A stretch of 64,000 nt of DNA, taken from assembly GCF_024362695.1 (NCBI RefSeq), contig NC_065415.1:3079438-3143437 (forward strand), given 5' to 3'. Both the position numbers and the translations under genes were made by a program. Positions 1-9,656 of this stretch are shown piece by piece. Positions within the stretch are counted from its first letter, which is position 1, and each line of letters begins with the position of its first letter. The stretch is from Pectinophora gossypiella. Lineage: Eukaryota; Arthropoda; Insecta; Lepidoptera; Gelechiidae. The notes below the pieces were generated by a model that saw only the letters and a program-made list of their open reading frames with translations, made no database searches and had not been told where the DNA came from.

Positions 1-75
1 TAGGCCTGTGTTGGATTCGAACCTGCAACCTCAAATTGAGAGACAAGCGTTCCACCAATTGGGCTACCACGGCTC
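1..75 (-). mobile_element. T3 SINE head fragment
   Basis: On the minus strand this reads GAGCCGTGGTAGCCC followed by a tRNA-like B box (GGTTCGAATCC). It matches the heads of the fuller T3 copies at 50231 and 56982. Only the tRNA-derived part lies in the window, and the rest may continue beyond base 1. Mismatches and the window edge make it a SINE relic, not a tRNA gene. Confidence 0.7.
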
Positions 76-407
76 GGCTTAGGTCACGACATAACGACGC
101 GACCTACTATTTAACCAAAGCGCCTTACAAAAAGACATGTTCCAAAAATGTTACCTGCACTGCGCATTTCTCGACACCGATTGTCGAGCACACTGCACGC
201 TGCATACCCAATGAGGTTGCGCTGTGTGAATATGCCAAGCAATGGAAAGCTACGTATATTTTATTCCGGAATACTCCATTGTGCTGATTTGTGTGGGTTG
301 TTAGCGTACTGGATTTAGGAGGTAGTTTTAAACAGAACGACTAATTCAGTACAAAATTAGTGATTATATTTAAATGAAGATTCATGCACTCACGCACTTA
401 TATTATG
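76..407. other. No feature recognised
   Basis: Unassigned sequence. An open frame runs through 36-287, but it starts inside the SINE head and shows no recognisable domain. A short perfect hairpin (CTCGACA, 5-base loop, TGTCGAG) lies near 170-190. Confidence 0.4.
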
Positions 408-667
408 TACTAGCGACCCGCTCTGGCTTCACTCGGGTGCAATGCTGAGAAAAAAATTAAATTATTTACGACATCACATTAAAAACCTCGAAAATAACAG
501 TATTTCTCCACTATTTAATAGATGTTATTATACACATAAACCTTCCTCTTGAATCACTCTATCAAAAAAAAACCGCATCAAAATCCGTTGCGTAGTTTTA
601 AAGATTTAAGCGTACATAGGAATATAGGGACAAAAAAAGCGCCTTTGTTTTATGCTTTGTATAGGGA
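408..667 (+). repeat. Lepidopteran repeat starting CTAGCGACCCGCTC
   Basis: The start (TAGCGACCCGCTC, then a GGCTTCACTCGGGTGCA motif) and the later CCGCATCAAAATCCGTTGCG block are familiar from a very widespread insect interspersed repeat, probably a LINE 3' region. It occurs once here, so the call rests on recalled similarity. The class is uncertain. Confidence 0.5.
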
Positions 668-776
668 TGCGTGCGAAACACATGCCTCGCCACTAATATG
701 AAGCATCGCATTGCGGAACGTGTAGTATGTGGCGTGCCGGCACATTCTTTGCATTGTCTATTTCCTCCATTAAAAC

Positions 777-1060
777 ATCTATCTATCTATCTATCTATAT
801 CAGCCTAAATTTATATCAAATTTTGGACGTAGGCCTCTTCCATGTTTTTCCATTTCCGACGATCCTGGGCTATCGACATCCAGCCATATCCTGCGTGCCG
901 CACAATGTCGTCCTTCCATCTCATTGGTGGTCTTCCTCTCGGTCTTGTGAATGCTCGTGGGCGCCACACTAACAATCTCCGGGTCCATCTTTCCTTGCTC
1001 ATTCGAGCAATGTGTCCCGCCCATCTCCACTTGCGTTCGGCAATTACTTTTACCACATCC
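777..1060 (-). mobile_element. RTE-like LINE 3' end, 5'-truncated
   Basis: The minus-strand frame (stop at 811) reads as the C-terminal tail of a non-LTR reverse transcriptase: WAGHIAR, a WRPR block, GRPPMRWKDDIVR, then a DRRKWK stretch and the stop. After the stop the element ends in an (ATCT)n run at 777-800, the simple-sequence tail usual for RTE-type LINEs. It is a dead copy lacking the catalytic domain. It abuts the LX fragment at about 1062, so one may have inserted beside the other. Confidence 0.75.
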
Positions 1061-1065
1061 CTATT

Positions 1066-1428
1066 ATTATTTGAAAGTTGTGAGGGCCGGACCGAATGCA
1101 GCCCGCGGGGTCACTGCGACCTTGACAGATCTATTGTGACCCTAAGTCCCTACATTTAAATATCCTCCTCTAGACCGATCCGTTCGAATAGATCCAACGT
1201 CTTTTTGGGAGAAAGCTCCATGACTTCCTGGGGGTCCATTATGTGGCCCCCAAGTGTACGGCTTCTACTATGTATGAGAGCCTCGCAGCTGCATAGCAGA
1301 TGTAGTGGCGTCTCATCTTCCCCTAAGCAGAATCTGCATAGAGGAGACTCGGTCAGCTCCATTCTGTGTAGGTGCTTATTGAGTCTACAATGCCCCGTGA
1401 GGGCCCGTATCAACAACCTATACCACAT
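1066..1428 (-). mobile_element. LX LINE C-terminal fragment
   Basis: A frame from 1428 down to 1156 encodes a Cys/His knuckle: LTGHCRLNKHLHRM, then SPLCRFCLGEDET, then LLCSCEAL. This is the pattern found after the reverse transcriptase or RNase H region of many Jockey, I or R1-group LINEs. About 90 bp of 3' untranslated sequence follows to 1066. A second copy at 37023-37400 shares both the coding end and the untranslated end. 5'-truncated and inactive. Confidence 0.8.
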
Positions 1429-1484
1429 CCCTAACCTTGGTTTTAGATCGAACCCAAGTATTTCTCTTCCGGTCCCGTAAGGAA

Positions 1485-1672
1485 ATTAAAACATAGAATA
1501 GGTCATTTATAGTCCGTATAGAATGGTAACACTGTGCCCTGTTCCGATTCGTATCAGACGCCGAGCTACATTTACCTCACCCCCTCTGGGTCTTACTTTA
1601 GTCATATAATAAGGAATAACGTATAGAACGGTAACTCTCCGCTCCCCACCAGCGTCTGAGCTAGGTTTACCT
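1485..1672 (+). repeat. U1 repeat, two partial units
   Basis: Two overlapping partial units of a repeat marked by CATAGAATA, GTATAGAACGGTAACTCTCC and CTCTGGGTCTTACTTTAG. Other copies lie at 2545, 3954 (minus), 47050, 51490 and 61125. Its class is unknown. It runs directly into a T1 fragment at 1675. Confidence 0.6.
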
Positions 1673-1674
1673 CG

Positions 1675-1800
1675 GTTAAGTCGGTGGTCCCGGTTACTGC
1701 TACTGATGTGAGTAATCGTTACATAATACATGTCAAAGGCCTCTGGCGGCTCTATAATAACCGTGACACCAGGGTTGATGAGCGAGCGGACTGTCTTAAT
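1675..1800 (+). mobile_element. T1 SINE body fragment
   Basis: Begins in the shared core (GGTGGTCCCGGTTACTGC) and runs through the T1 body, with CCGTGACACCAGGGTTGATG near its end. The tRNA head and the 3' tail are missing. Confidence 0.7.
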
Positions 1801-1877
1801 TGCGTTCAATCGTTACACTGTACACGCTAAGAATGAGATTATTGTATAGAGTGTCCGAGGTGTGGTTGAAGGTAACT

Positions 1878-2103
1878 TCCCTCATTCAGCTCTTATCGCT
1901 ATCGACCCACTAGGGTCGATAAATTCTTTCAAATATTCTTCCTCTCAGACGACGACCTGAGCCGAGGTTCGCGCCCAACTGGGCACCCTAAGGCCTGTTG
2001 TCTTAAATTTTGTACCGGGTGAGAGCCCTCAGCGTTCCCATTTATCCGGCCAAGTAGTAATGTCATCTGCGGCAAATCTACAATAAGTCACGTGAAAAAA
2101 AAA
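1878..2103 (+). mobile_element. Jockey-like LINE 3' end with 13-bp TSD
   Basis: A 226-bp 5'-truncated insertion ending in a poly-A run. It is flanked by perfect 13-bp copies of GTTGAAGGTAACT at 1865-1877 and 2104-2116. It corresponds to the last codons and 3' untranslated region of the longer Jk copy at 60493. Shared landmarks are TATCGACCCACTAGGGTCGA, GAGCCGAGGTTCGCGCCCAA and CATCTGCGGCAAATCTACAA. Confidence 0.9.
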
Positions 2104-2116
2104 GTTGAAGGTAACT

Positions 2117-2540
2117 ATATAATTTCCTTGTTGCCATATTTTTATAACACATACTTGACTGCTCCTCACTGAAACGAAGTGTTCAATTGACCTGATTTTG
2201 ATCCTACACCTCCAATCATATTAGTATTGACACCAGCTGACACGATCGCCTTTGATATGAGTATGACATCAAAATCAAAGATTTACAACGGTAGATTTTT
2301 CCTTTATTTTCCTGTCACAGTTTTATATTGAATCTATGTCAGCATTAACTTCAGTGTCTACCTACTCGTATATTATGAAGTGACAAAAAGTTTTCGTGAA
2401 TTTGCGCGGAAAAAAATGTGACTAGACAAGGAATTATTTGTTAGAAGATGAAAATATAACGAACTGTGCTTATACTTAAATGCTTTTAAAAGAATATTTT
2501 TTCCTCTTTTATTTTGATTTATGACCATCTTATTTGGCAT
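2117..2540. other. No feature recognised
   Basis: AT-rich sequence with no repeat partner seen elsewhere in the window and no coding signal. Confidence 0.4.
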
Positions 2541-2544
2541 TGAA

Positions 2545-2632
2545 TAAAGGATAATACTAGTTATACAATGGTAACTCTCCGCTCCGCACCCATTCATATT
2601 GGCCGCTGACCTCACCCCTGGGTCTTACTTTA
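2545..2632 (+). repeat. U1 repeat fragment, interrupted
   Basis: Carries the U1 landmarks AATGGTAACTCTCCGCTCCG and GGGTCTTACTTTAG. It stops exactly where the TIR element at 2633 begins, so that element probably inserted into U1. Confidence 0.6.
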
Positions 2633-2791
2633 GGCTGCGTTTCCATTAACACGGAGCTGTGCAGGAATCGACCAATCACCGTGAGGAAGAGAGTGATAGA
2701 GTGTCTTCGTTTTTCGCTCTCTCGAACACTGTGATTGGTCCGCACATCTCCGCTCTTCTCCGCCCATCTCCGCGTCAGTGGAAACTCGGCC
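2633..2791. mobile_element. 159-bp TIR element (MITE)
   Basis: The ends are inverted: GGCTGCGTTTCCA on the left pairs with TGGAAACTCGGCC on the right, and similarity continues inward for about 25 bases (ACACGGAG against CTCCGCGT). The flanks are TTA on the left and TAA on the right, compatible with a TA or TWA target preference (PIF/Harbinger-like), but this is not decisive. No coding capacity. Confidence 0.7.
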
Positions 2792-2825
2792 TAATTAAAT
2801 AGTCATAAGCTGGTAAAGAGTAAGA

Positions 2826-2886
2826 GCCTATTTCCCACCGGGGTAAGCAGAGCCAATAGAATACCATTCGCTTCGATCATGACACG
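2826..2886 (-). mobile_element. RB LINE 3'-end fragment
   Basis: Matches the RB terminus (CCTATTTCCCACCGGGGTAA, then CTTCGATCATGACAC) seen at 29895, 41895 and 42008. Only the last ~60 bp remain. Confidence 0.65.
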
Positions 2887-3788
2887 CTAAATAATGTACC
2901 TATGTAGTATTTAAGTTTTATGATTTAGTATGTATGTCGCAGTCGGATTGTATAATCCGCTGTATTACATTACGGCTAGCTGTTTCCAAAAACAGGGCCG
3001 TTTTGTAATGCGGCGGTTAAAAAAAGTTTTCCGAGAAAAGAAAATTATCTATCATACTAAGGCAAACTTTGGCACTTTCATATCGTAAGAATTATTAAAC
3101 GCGCAAAAGAAAAAGAGTAGCGTCGATAATTTCTGTCACACCTTTACTTAAATTCGACAGTTGACAACGGTTGAATGTGTCAAGAAATGGTATATACATA
3201 CATATATCCGCCTTTGAGTAAAATGAAATGAAATAAATTCTTCGCTCTAGAGTGGGCCAAAAGATCTTAAATTATTATATATTATTATCGTATTACACAA
3301 AAAAACATCCGCCAGTCAACCATGTAGTGTACGCATATTAAATAATTTATAATTTAAGGAACATGCTTTAAAAAATCTATCTTCAAATCAACAACAATAA
3401 ATGAATAATGAATGGTTGATGAATTATTAACCATGCCCATAAAATATAGAAGATGAAAAGAACATCCATCTTGCTGTTTATTTTTTTATTTATGGCAATT
3501 GATGGGAAATTTATTGTATATACAGTTTATTTATTTTTTAGAGAAATGAACAGCAAAATAGCAAAAAAAGTATAACACTTAATCCTTAGTATTTCTTAAT
3601 ATAGGTACTTAGTATACATTGTCCTTGTCCCAGTATTAGTTTGAGTTATTGATTTTATTTGTTAGTGAATGTTCTGTTTAATATTGTTTCAACGGCGTTC
3701 TCGCATAATAATGCGGATGTTACTTTCTTTGTTTGAGTTTTTATATGAAATAATACACTACCTATCGTCACTAGGTTTATTATGTCAC
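2887..3788. other. No gene; AT-rich
   Basis: Mostly A/T-rich sequence without a repeat partner in the window. A small hairpin with ACGGC and GCCGT arms lies at about 2973-3003. An AAATG-type simple repeat near 3220, followed by TTCTTCGCTCTAGAG, may be a LINE tail. Confidence 0.35.
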
Positions 3789-3795
3789 ATCCCGG

Positions 3796-3922
3796 ACTCT
3801 CTCTCTCTCTCTCTATTTAAAAGATGCGCTCTTGTCGGTGGAGAAATCACCATTTCTCTCTTCTTCCCGCCAAATCCTTCACCTCCTGATACAACACGAC
3901 CTGAACCTTTTCTTTTATTTAT
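3796..3922 (-). mobile_element. RA LINE 3' end (AG tail) with 7-bp TSD
   Basis: Minus-strand reading gives a LINE C-terminus of the type YQEVKDLAGRREKW, then the shared RA terminus (CCACCGACAAGAGCG) and an (AG)n tail, seen as CTCTCT on the plus strand. Perfect ATCCCGG duplications at 3789-3795 and 3923-3929 bound the 127-bp 5'-truncated copy. Confidence 0.8.
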
Positions 3923-3953
3923 ATCCCGGGCACTATATAAAAATATCACTTTT

Positions 3954-4133
3954 ACCATATGCCGCTAAGGGAAGTAAATATAAGCGAGACAGACCACGCG
4001 CGCTCTCCCTCTTACGATTAATGGCTTACGGCTATTTAAGACTAAAGTAAGACTGAGAGGGGTGAGGCTCGGCGCCCGATACAAATTAGTGCGGGCGGAG
4101 AGTTACCGTTGTACGCGTAGTATTTATTCTATG
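3954..4133 (-). repeat. U1 repeat, near complete
   Basis: The longest U1 copy, about 180 bp, running from CATATGCCGCTAAGGG to TATTCTATG. Minus-strand landmarks are CTCTCCGC and GTCTTACTTTAGTC. No inverted termini or coding content recognised. Confidence 0.6.
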
Positions 4134-4557
4134 ATTCCGTCAATTGCCACTTTCAAAAAATTCCACTTAATACAGTTGACATAAAAGTATCCGAACAAAA
4201 ACAACAGCTTTAGTTTCAATTCACAGAGCAAACAGTTTATTCCAGACTCAAATCTAGGAACAAATGCAGGCGAAACATAAAATCTAGACAGCTAAGTTTG
4301 CGAAGAATAACAATGCAAATCGTATTCCTGTATTCAGACGTGTGAACTACGCTTTTGTGCAAATAGCTGATATTTTCTCCCGTGAAGACATGGCTTTACA
4401 CACATTTCTTATATTTCTGAGACCGGCTTTGATTTTCCTAGGAGAAAACGGAGATATGAATTTATCGTAGCCTGTTTATAAGACTTGTTTGAGGAGATAC
4501 AATTTTTTAGATTTTCTACCTTACTTCAGAAATAATCTGGGCCACCCTGTATATACT
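4134..4557. other. No clear feature
   Basis: A stretch at about 4419-4466 (GAGACCGGCTTTGATTTTCC and following) resembles 7600-7641 in the SINE-like element at 7525, so a degraded fragment is possible. Otherwise nothing seen. Confidence 0.3.
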
Positions 4558-4909
4558 CTAAGAGAGACTCGAGGCTTTGCAAATGTGGTGTTGGAAGTGG
4601 ATGGAAAGAATCAGTTGGACTGAAAGGGTTACTAATGAGGTAGTGCTAGTAAAAGTAAGGGAAAAGAAGCAAATATTGAGACTTATTGAGAACAGAAGAG
4701 GCAAGATGATTGGGCAATTAATAAGACACGACGAATTTATTGAAAACATCATAGAAGGGAAGATAAGAGGAAAGAGAAGACGAAGAAAGCTTACATGGAT
4801 CAGATTAAAGAGAAGGTGAACGTCGTTTCTTATAAGAAAGTGAATTGGCCTATGATAGACAAGAATGGATATTGCTATACCGACAGGAGCGTGGCTCTTA
4901 AATTAGAAT
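4558..4909 (+). mobile_element. RA LINE 3' coding fragment, frameshifted
   Basis: The frame from about 4560 to 4819 reads as a LINE C-terminal region: ISWTERVTNEVVL, then NRRGKMIGQLIRHDEF, then a basic GKRRRRK run. The family C-terminus continues in other frames (DQIKEKVNVVSYKK, then the AYDRQEW region), showing at least two frameshifts near 4795-4850. It ends in the RA terminus ACCGACAGGAGCGTGGCTCT. It is the longest RA coding remnant here and identifies the LINE partner of the RA-tailed SINEs. Not functional. Confidence 0.8.
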
Positions 4910-5255
4910 AACTTTATTCCCAAAACAGTGCAGTACAATAGTAGAGAAGATAAAGATAAGTATACAAATCAAAAATACACTGCCAGGGAAATGGGACTGA
5001 CTCAGCATGTTGTTGCGAAGGATAGTAGAAATACCACTTTTAGCAACATTGATATTCTGCCAGTACCTAAGTTACGCTTATAAATACTTTGAACTATCGT
5101 GCCAACAAAAAAGTGTCGGGATTTGCTTACAATAAATAAGCAAATATAATTATGAAGAAAATATATGAATTTAGGGATTACGAAAAATATGAAAAGTATT
5201 AGTCAAAGGTAGATAGTAGGTAGATAGTAATAAATTAATGATGTGATGATGATAA
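4910..5255. other. No feature recognised
   Basis: AT-rich. ATGATG simple sequence near 5235-5250 leads into the T2 fragment. Confidence 0.3.
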
Positions 5256-5322
5256 GAGTAAGCTCCATACCCCCTTTCATTGATTGAGGGGAGGTCTGTG
5301 CCCAGCAGTGACAAGCTTATAA
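5256..5322 (+). mobile_element. T2 SINE 3' fragment
   Basis: TAAGCTCCATACCCCCTTTC, then GATTGAGGGGAGG and CTGTGCCCAGCAGTG. This is the last ~65 bp of T2, lacking the final GGACGTATATAGGC. Confidence 0.7.
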
Positions 5323-5664
5323 GTTGTAGTATACAAAACAGTACAACAAACCCTATTTAACGATTAGGCCAAGATTTTATTAATAGGTTAACTTTCGGAT
5401 ATTTTATTACCTTTTTCTATCACAATATAAAATTTAATATTATATACAAAATGGCGTCAAATATTATAAGCAGTTAAATTGTTTTAATTTCGAAAAATCT
5501 ACTGTGACCTTATAGCTAAACGGACCTTTCAAATTGAGTATTATAAACATTATAATTTGGGTCAAATGCCTATTAAAAATACTTTAATACCATTTCCATA
5601 ATAAACCTTATCAACACACGTAAAACACACTTACAGTGCTGTACATAGTCCGTATAAAAGATAG

Positions 5665-6511
5665 ATAGATAAGATAGTTTTCAACTAGTTACTTTTTACT
5701 AGAAATTGCTATGGAAATCATATGAAAAAACAACTAAGGATGTCATAGAATAACGTGTCAAAATGTCGCACTTAGTATTATGTTTTTCTTTATTAAAATT
5801 AGTACTTAAATAAGTTAAATAGGAAAAGAAAATGTTTTTTGTCACCTTTAGATCTGTCTTTATTTAGTAATCAGTTTTTCATAATTTATCAATGACCTAG
5901 GGAAGTACCCAATTTTCCGCAAGGCGTTTTATTATGCATATTCTTACCCCGACGCAACGGACGCGGGTCGCATTCCTTCTCTATCTGTTTCTAAGATAAA
6001 GTGGCCAAAAGGGACAGATTTGTTCTAGTCCGACGGAAAGGTCTCCAGTTGTGGTTGAGGGTACGATGGGCGAAAATAAACTTGGAATTCGAAAAGAGGA
6101 TAGACACCCGAAATTGGGTAGTTTCCTAGGTCAAAGATTAATTATGAAATTCTGTTTACTAAATAAAGATAGATCTAAAGGTGACAAAAACGTGATCTTT
6201 TTTCTATTTAACTTATTTGTAAATTTTAATCAAGAAACGTAATAATAAGTGGGACATTTTGTCACGTAAAAGTGCTTTAAGTGCTTTTGTGTGTAAAGTG
6301 CCAACCCGCAGTGGAGCAGCGTGGTGGAGTATGCTCCATACCCCCTCCGGTTGATTGAGGGGAGGCCTGTGCCCAGCAGTGGGACGTATATAGGCAGTTT
6401 ATGTTATGTTTTAAAAGTGCTTTTTCATACAAATTCCATAGTAAGTAATTTTGTGTTATGACGTTTAGTAAAAAATAACTGATTTGACAAGTTGGAAACT
6501 GCCCTATTCTA
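5665..6511. mobile_element. P5 foldback element, SINE inside
   Basis: Large imperfect inverted repeats: the left arm (5665-5918) reads, reverse-complemented, as the right arm (6107-6511). Matching blocks include GTCACCTTTAGATCT against AGATCTAAAGGTGAC, and AATAAGTTAAATAG against CTATTTAACTTATT. The right arm is longer because a T2 fragment is inserted at 6279-6411. The left arm has lost about 40 bases near 5690. The centre (5919-6106) has no coding signal. A related right-arm copy lies at 48641-48940. Transposase family unknown. Confidence 0.8.
6279..6411 (+). mobile_element. T2 SINE fragment nested in P5, 12-bp TSD
   Basis: Bounded by perfect TAAAAGTGCTTT copies (6267-6278 and 6412-6423). 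The T2 part starts at about 6301 (CAACCCGCAGTGGAGCAG) and ends with ACGTATATAGGC plus a TTTATG tail. The first ~22 bases (6279-6300) are T/G-rich filler absent from T2, probably added during 5'-truncated reverse transcription. Confidence 0.9.
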
Positions 6512-6540
6512 TGCAGGTTAGAGAGTCGGAGCGAAAAAAA

Positions 6541-6725
6541 AAATGAAACATAAAGCCGCTTGTCTTCTCGGGCATGTCGTAAAATCCGATAAAGGGATCC
6601 TGTTCTTTCAAACATTATGGCCATTATTGTTATGGGCGATAAGCCGATTTCTTGTCACCATAAAGTTCATAGTATCCATCTTCAGTATCAATAGTGGCTG
6701 CTACTTTAATTACTTGAGAATCTGC
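6541..6725 (+). repeat. U2 repeat copy
   Basis: Shares blocks with 20535-20750 (plus) and 31557-31730 (minus): CATGTCGTAAAA, GCGATAAGC, ATCCATCTT, AGTGGCTGC. It appears to end in a GTTTATG-type tail in the better copy, so a SINE or LINE 3' end is likely. Class not established. Confidence 0.5.
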
Positions 6726-6728
6726 TGA

Positions 6729-6861
6729 TGAGCCAAGTTGCAAACAATTAGAACAATGACAGTAATAAAAATGTATGGGCTTGACATAAGGTGACATGTC
6801 AATTCCATACATTTTTAACACTGTCACTGTCAACTGTCATAATAGTTTGCAACTTGGCTAA
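6729..6861. mobile_element. P3 palindromic MITE, copy 1
   Basis: Near-perfect palindrome: GCCAAGTTGCAAAC on the left mirrors GTTTGCAACTTGGC on the right. The interior AAAAATGTATGGGC, then TTGACAT, mirrors ATGTCAATTCCATACATTTTT. Copies lie at 56196 and 56764. Non-coding; it would fold into one long hairpin. Confidence 0.8.
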
Positions 6862-6953
6862 GGCATCTGACGTCAGGTCTACTCAACGTTAACATAACTT
6901 TAGAATAGACTGAACCTTACCTGAAGGTTTTACCAGAATGGGGATAAAAACAT

Positions 6954-7292
6954 GAGTGTTCCTAAATTTTGACAGTTCTCCATAATGTCCAGCTAAAATT
7001 CGCGATAAATTGCTATAAAATGTGGAGCAACGTAGAGTGTATCCCATCTGAAGGATGAGTTACGAAAAAGAAAAGCAGCCACTTGGAAAAAGGCAATAAA
7101 GTATATTTGATTTGAATTGGTTTGAAAAAGGCACTTTTGATTGAAAATCAGTTTTTCTATGTTTCATCATTCCGATCTTCAGGGAATAAAATTAAAACAG
7201 TGATTTTGCAGTTAAACGCTGTGCAAAGATAAAAAAACAATATGTTTGTTTACTCAAATAATATGGGGAACTGTCAAAATTTAAGAACACTC
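6954..7292. mobile_element. 339-bp element with 25-bp TIRs
   Basis: GAGTGTTCCTAAATTTTGAC plus AGTTC at the left (6954-6978) is matched by its reverse complement at 7268-7292 with one mismatch. Similarity extends about 10 bases inward. The interior holds GCAATAAAGTATATTTGATT at about 7098-7121, the same LINE-tail motif found at 15460, so it may have captured or been hit by a retroelement. No target duplication recognised. Confidence 0.65.
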
Positions 7293-7524
7293 AACAGTAG
7301 CGACATCTGATGGGAGAAATAGGCACTTTTTATCTTCGTATACCCAACCTTTTTCGATGTGCCCTTAGTAAATATTTATTTCGAAGTAAACGTTAAGTTT
7401 GAGGGGGTCACTGTCTATTTTCCAAGACAAAGTGTGCAATAGGGACAGATTTGTCCTATTGGGGTTCTATAAAGGACCCTTTACTTGTGGTTCTGGTAAG
7501 TAACGGAGCGGAAATGGCAATCTA

Positions 7525-7736
7525 TTGGTCTAGCGATTAAAGCGGCTCTGAAAGTCCGGGTTCGATGCCCGCTGGGCTTTTTCAGTGATTATCTTTGTGA
7601 GACTGGCTTTTGTTTGCGCAAGACGGAGAAATGAATTATGACAAAGAGAAGTAGGTGTAATAATGTACCTAATACCTATACTAAAAACTGCCTACCCCTT
7701 CGGGGATACAGGCGTGATGGTATGATATGTTATGTT
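7525..7736 (+). mobile_element. SINE-like element with tRNA-type B box
   Basis: An A-box-like TCTAGCGATTAAAGC lies upstream of a B box, GGGTTCGATGCCC, 20-30 bases on. The body runs to CTGCCTACCCCTTCGGGGAT and a short TATGTTATG tail. The end block recurs in degraded form near 15084-15125. Interpreted as a tRNA-derived SINE; only one long copy is available, so the limits are approximate. Confidence 0.5.
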
Positions 7737-7739
7737 ACA

Positions 7740-8280
7740 TAGATATAGTATACATGGTAGGCAGAGATCAGAGAATTCTACTTACTTAGATCCTTCTACT
7801 CTCATTAAATTCTTCATGAATTCTCGCCTGTTTAAAGTACTCTTGAGTATACCTACTCGTTTATTTTTTATTTTCTACACCTGAGAGCAAGTGTCACTTC
7901 TGAAATGTAAGAATAATTTTATTTTAAAGAAAAACAACCAAGACAAACACGCAAGAAAAGACTTTATGGCATCAGGTAAATTCTTCCAAGCTAAGTCGTC
8001 ATTCGCTTCCAAGAATGTAACTAAGATTTAACTTACTAAGCAAAAAGAGCAACAACAATCTACAACGCAGATGGTTGCAGGTGGGAAACTTTATCTTTAT
8101 ACACATCACTTTAACAGGGACTTAAAAATTGTACTTGCAATGCGAAATAGAATACGTGTCTGGGAATTTAATAGTGCTGTAGCTTGGATGTTCCGATGTA
8201 CAGATGCATACGTAAACTCACGACCGAAACCCCATCGCTTTTTTCATCACATGTGGATTGTGACACCAATATTACCGACC
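7740..8280. other. No feature recognised
   Basis: Mixed AT-rich sequence. A 70-codon frame at 8071-8283 has no recognisable domain. Confidence 0.35.
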
Positions 8281-8642
8281 TGATCAACTTTACAACTGTT
8301 ACCATTGAGCCACCAAAGGTTCTCAAGCTCAGTTCAGCTCAAGTAACGACTACATACTTCATCATCATCAGCCGTACGACGCCCACTGCTGGGCATAGGC
8401 CTCCCACAAGGATCTCCAGGACGATCGGTCCTGCGCTGCCCGCATCCAGCGGCTTCCCGCGACCTTCACCAGATCGTCGGTCCACCTTGTAGCGGGCCTA
8501 CCCACTGAGCGTCGTCCGACGCGTGGTCGCCATTCTAGAACCTTTCCGCCCCAGTGGCCATCGGTTCTCCTCGCTATGTGTCCTGTTCACTGCCACTTCA
8601 GCTTTGCAATTCTCCGAGCTATGTCGACTACATACTTACTTA
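8281..8642 (-). mobile_element. Old T1 fragment split by RC LINE
   Basis: 8281-8346 carries degraded minus-strand T1 (TTGAGCCACCAAAGG, later GTAACGACTACATACTT). It resumes after the RC insertion with ACTTAGG. The T1 copy is therefore older than the LINE. Confidence 0.55.
8360..8624 (-). mobile_element. RC LINE 3' end, 13-bp TSD
   Basis: Perfect CGACTACATACTT copies at 8347-8359 and 8625-8637 flank a 265-bp 5'-truncated insertion. Minus-strand translation is a LINE C-terminus: WRPRVGRRSVGRPATRWTDD, then LVKVAGSRWMRAAQDRSSWR, ending AYAQQWASYG and a stop, then a GATGATGATG tail. Here an arginine codon (WRPR) is intact that is TGA in the sister copy at 30499. No catalytic motifs remain. Confidence 0.9.
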
Positions 8643-8872
8643 GGTGGGGACACATCACGAAAATCACTTTGTGATCCCTAGTTTGGTTAAGACATAACAG
8701 GCTGATCACCTGATTGTCCGAAAGAAAGATGATCCGTGCTTCGGAAGGTACGTTAAAAATGTGTTGTCGTCGTGTGTAATATTGTGTTGGTGTTGTTGTT
8801 TCCTCCGGTTGATTGAGGGGAGGCTTGTGCCCAGCAGTGGGACGTATATAGGCTTTTTATGTTTATGTCGTA
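8643..8872 (+). mobile_element. Chimeric SINE: T1 front, T2 end
   Basis: 8643-8754 is T1 (GGTGGGGACACATCACG to the CTTCGGAAGGTACGTT core). 8803-8872 is the T2 terminus (TCCGGTTGATTGAGGGGAGG to CGTATATAGGC). Between them is about 48 bases of GTT-rich filler. Either a template switch during reverse transcription or a truncated T2 landing in T1. Confidence 0.7.
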
Positions 8873-9499
8873 TTTATAAATAAATGTTAAGAGATCTTTT
8901 CGTACATAACTGTACAAACTAACATCTTCCACTTTGTTTCAACGTATTTTGATTTCGAAAGTAAAGTTTATGCTCCTTCAGGGCAATGTTAGTAGGAATC
9001 GATATACAGTGCTCTCCTTCAGTATCGTTTTGTCTTAAAAGTTAAGGAATATTATACTTACTTTGTTGTTTTAGAATATATCACTGAACTTTATAGTAGA
9101 ATAAAGGGTCTGGAATATAAATAGCTTGTACCAAATGGTTTCAAAGTAAAAAAAATATAATTTCTAATAAGTAATGTAAAATATTTTGGACTATGAAGTA
9201 CACTATTCACCAACGAGACATTAATGTAGGAAAGTGAGAATATTATGAAAGGATAATGAATGGGAATTTGATTGTTTATGATATGAAAGAAGGATGGTTA
9301 ACGAATGGGACGTAAGGCAGTAGTTTTTAAAAAAGTAAGAAAGGTGAGTCGATGGTGCAATGGTTTGGGTGAAATATAAGGAGTGTATAAAATAAGAGGA
9401 GTAAAGACATTTAAAATAAATATCCCGTGTTATTTCTATATGCCACATTAATTTGTTTTTGTAAGTAATTGTACTTCCTCTCCAAAGAAAATAGCTAAC
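8873..9499. other. No feature recognised
   Basis: AT-rich with no coding signal and no repeat partner noticed. Confidence 0.35.
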
Positions 9500-9553
9500 T
9501 ACACCCTGGTTGGTAATCGCTCATTTTCGCCTCTTGGTGAACAATATACGTTA
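9500..9553 (+). repeat. Short repeat shared with 43661-43714
   Basis: ACACCCTGGTTGGTAATCG, then TCATTTTCG and TGAACAAT, are repeated with few mismatches at 43661-43714. Too short to classify; neither copy shows inverted ends. Confidence 0.5.
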
Positions 9554-9656
9554 TTGCACACACACTCACAAGACATTTCCAGGAAAACTTATATTAAGGT
9601 TGGCAACGGCAGCCTTACCGCTAAAAGAAATCTCCGAAATCAGAAATAATAAGTGT

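Noticed and set aside
5220..5255. A (GATGAT) tail as evidence for an RA LINE end
   Set aside because: No RA terminus precedes it. It abuts a T2 scrap and could be plain simple sequence.
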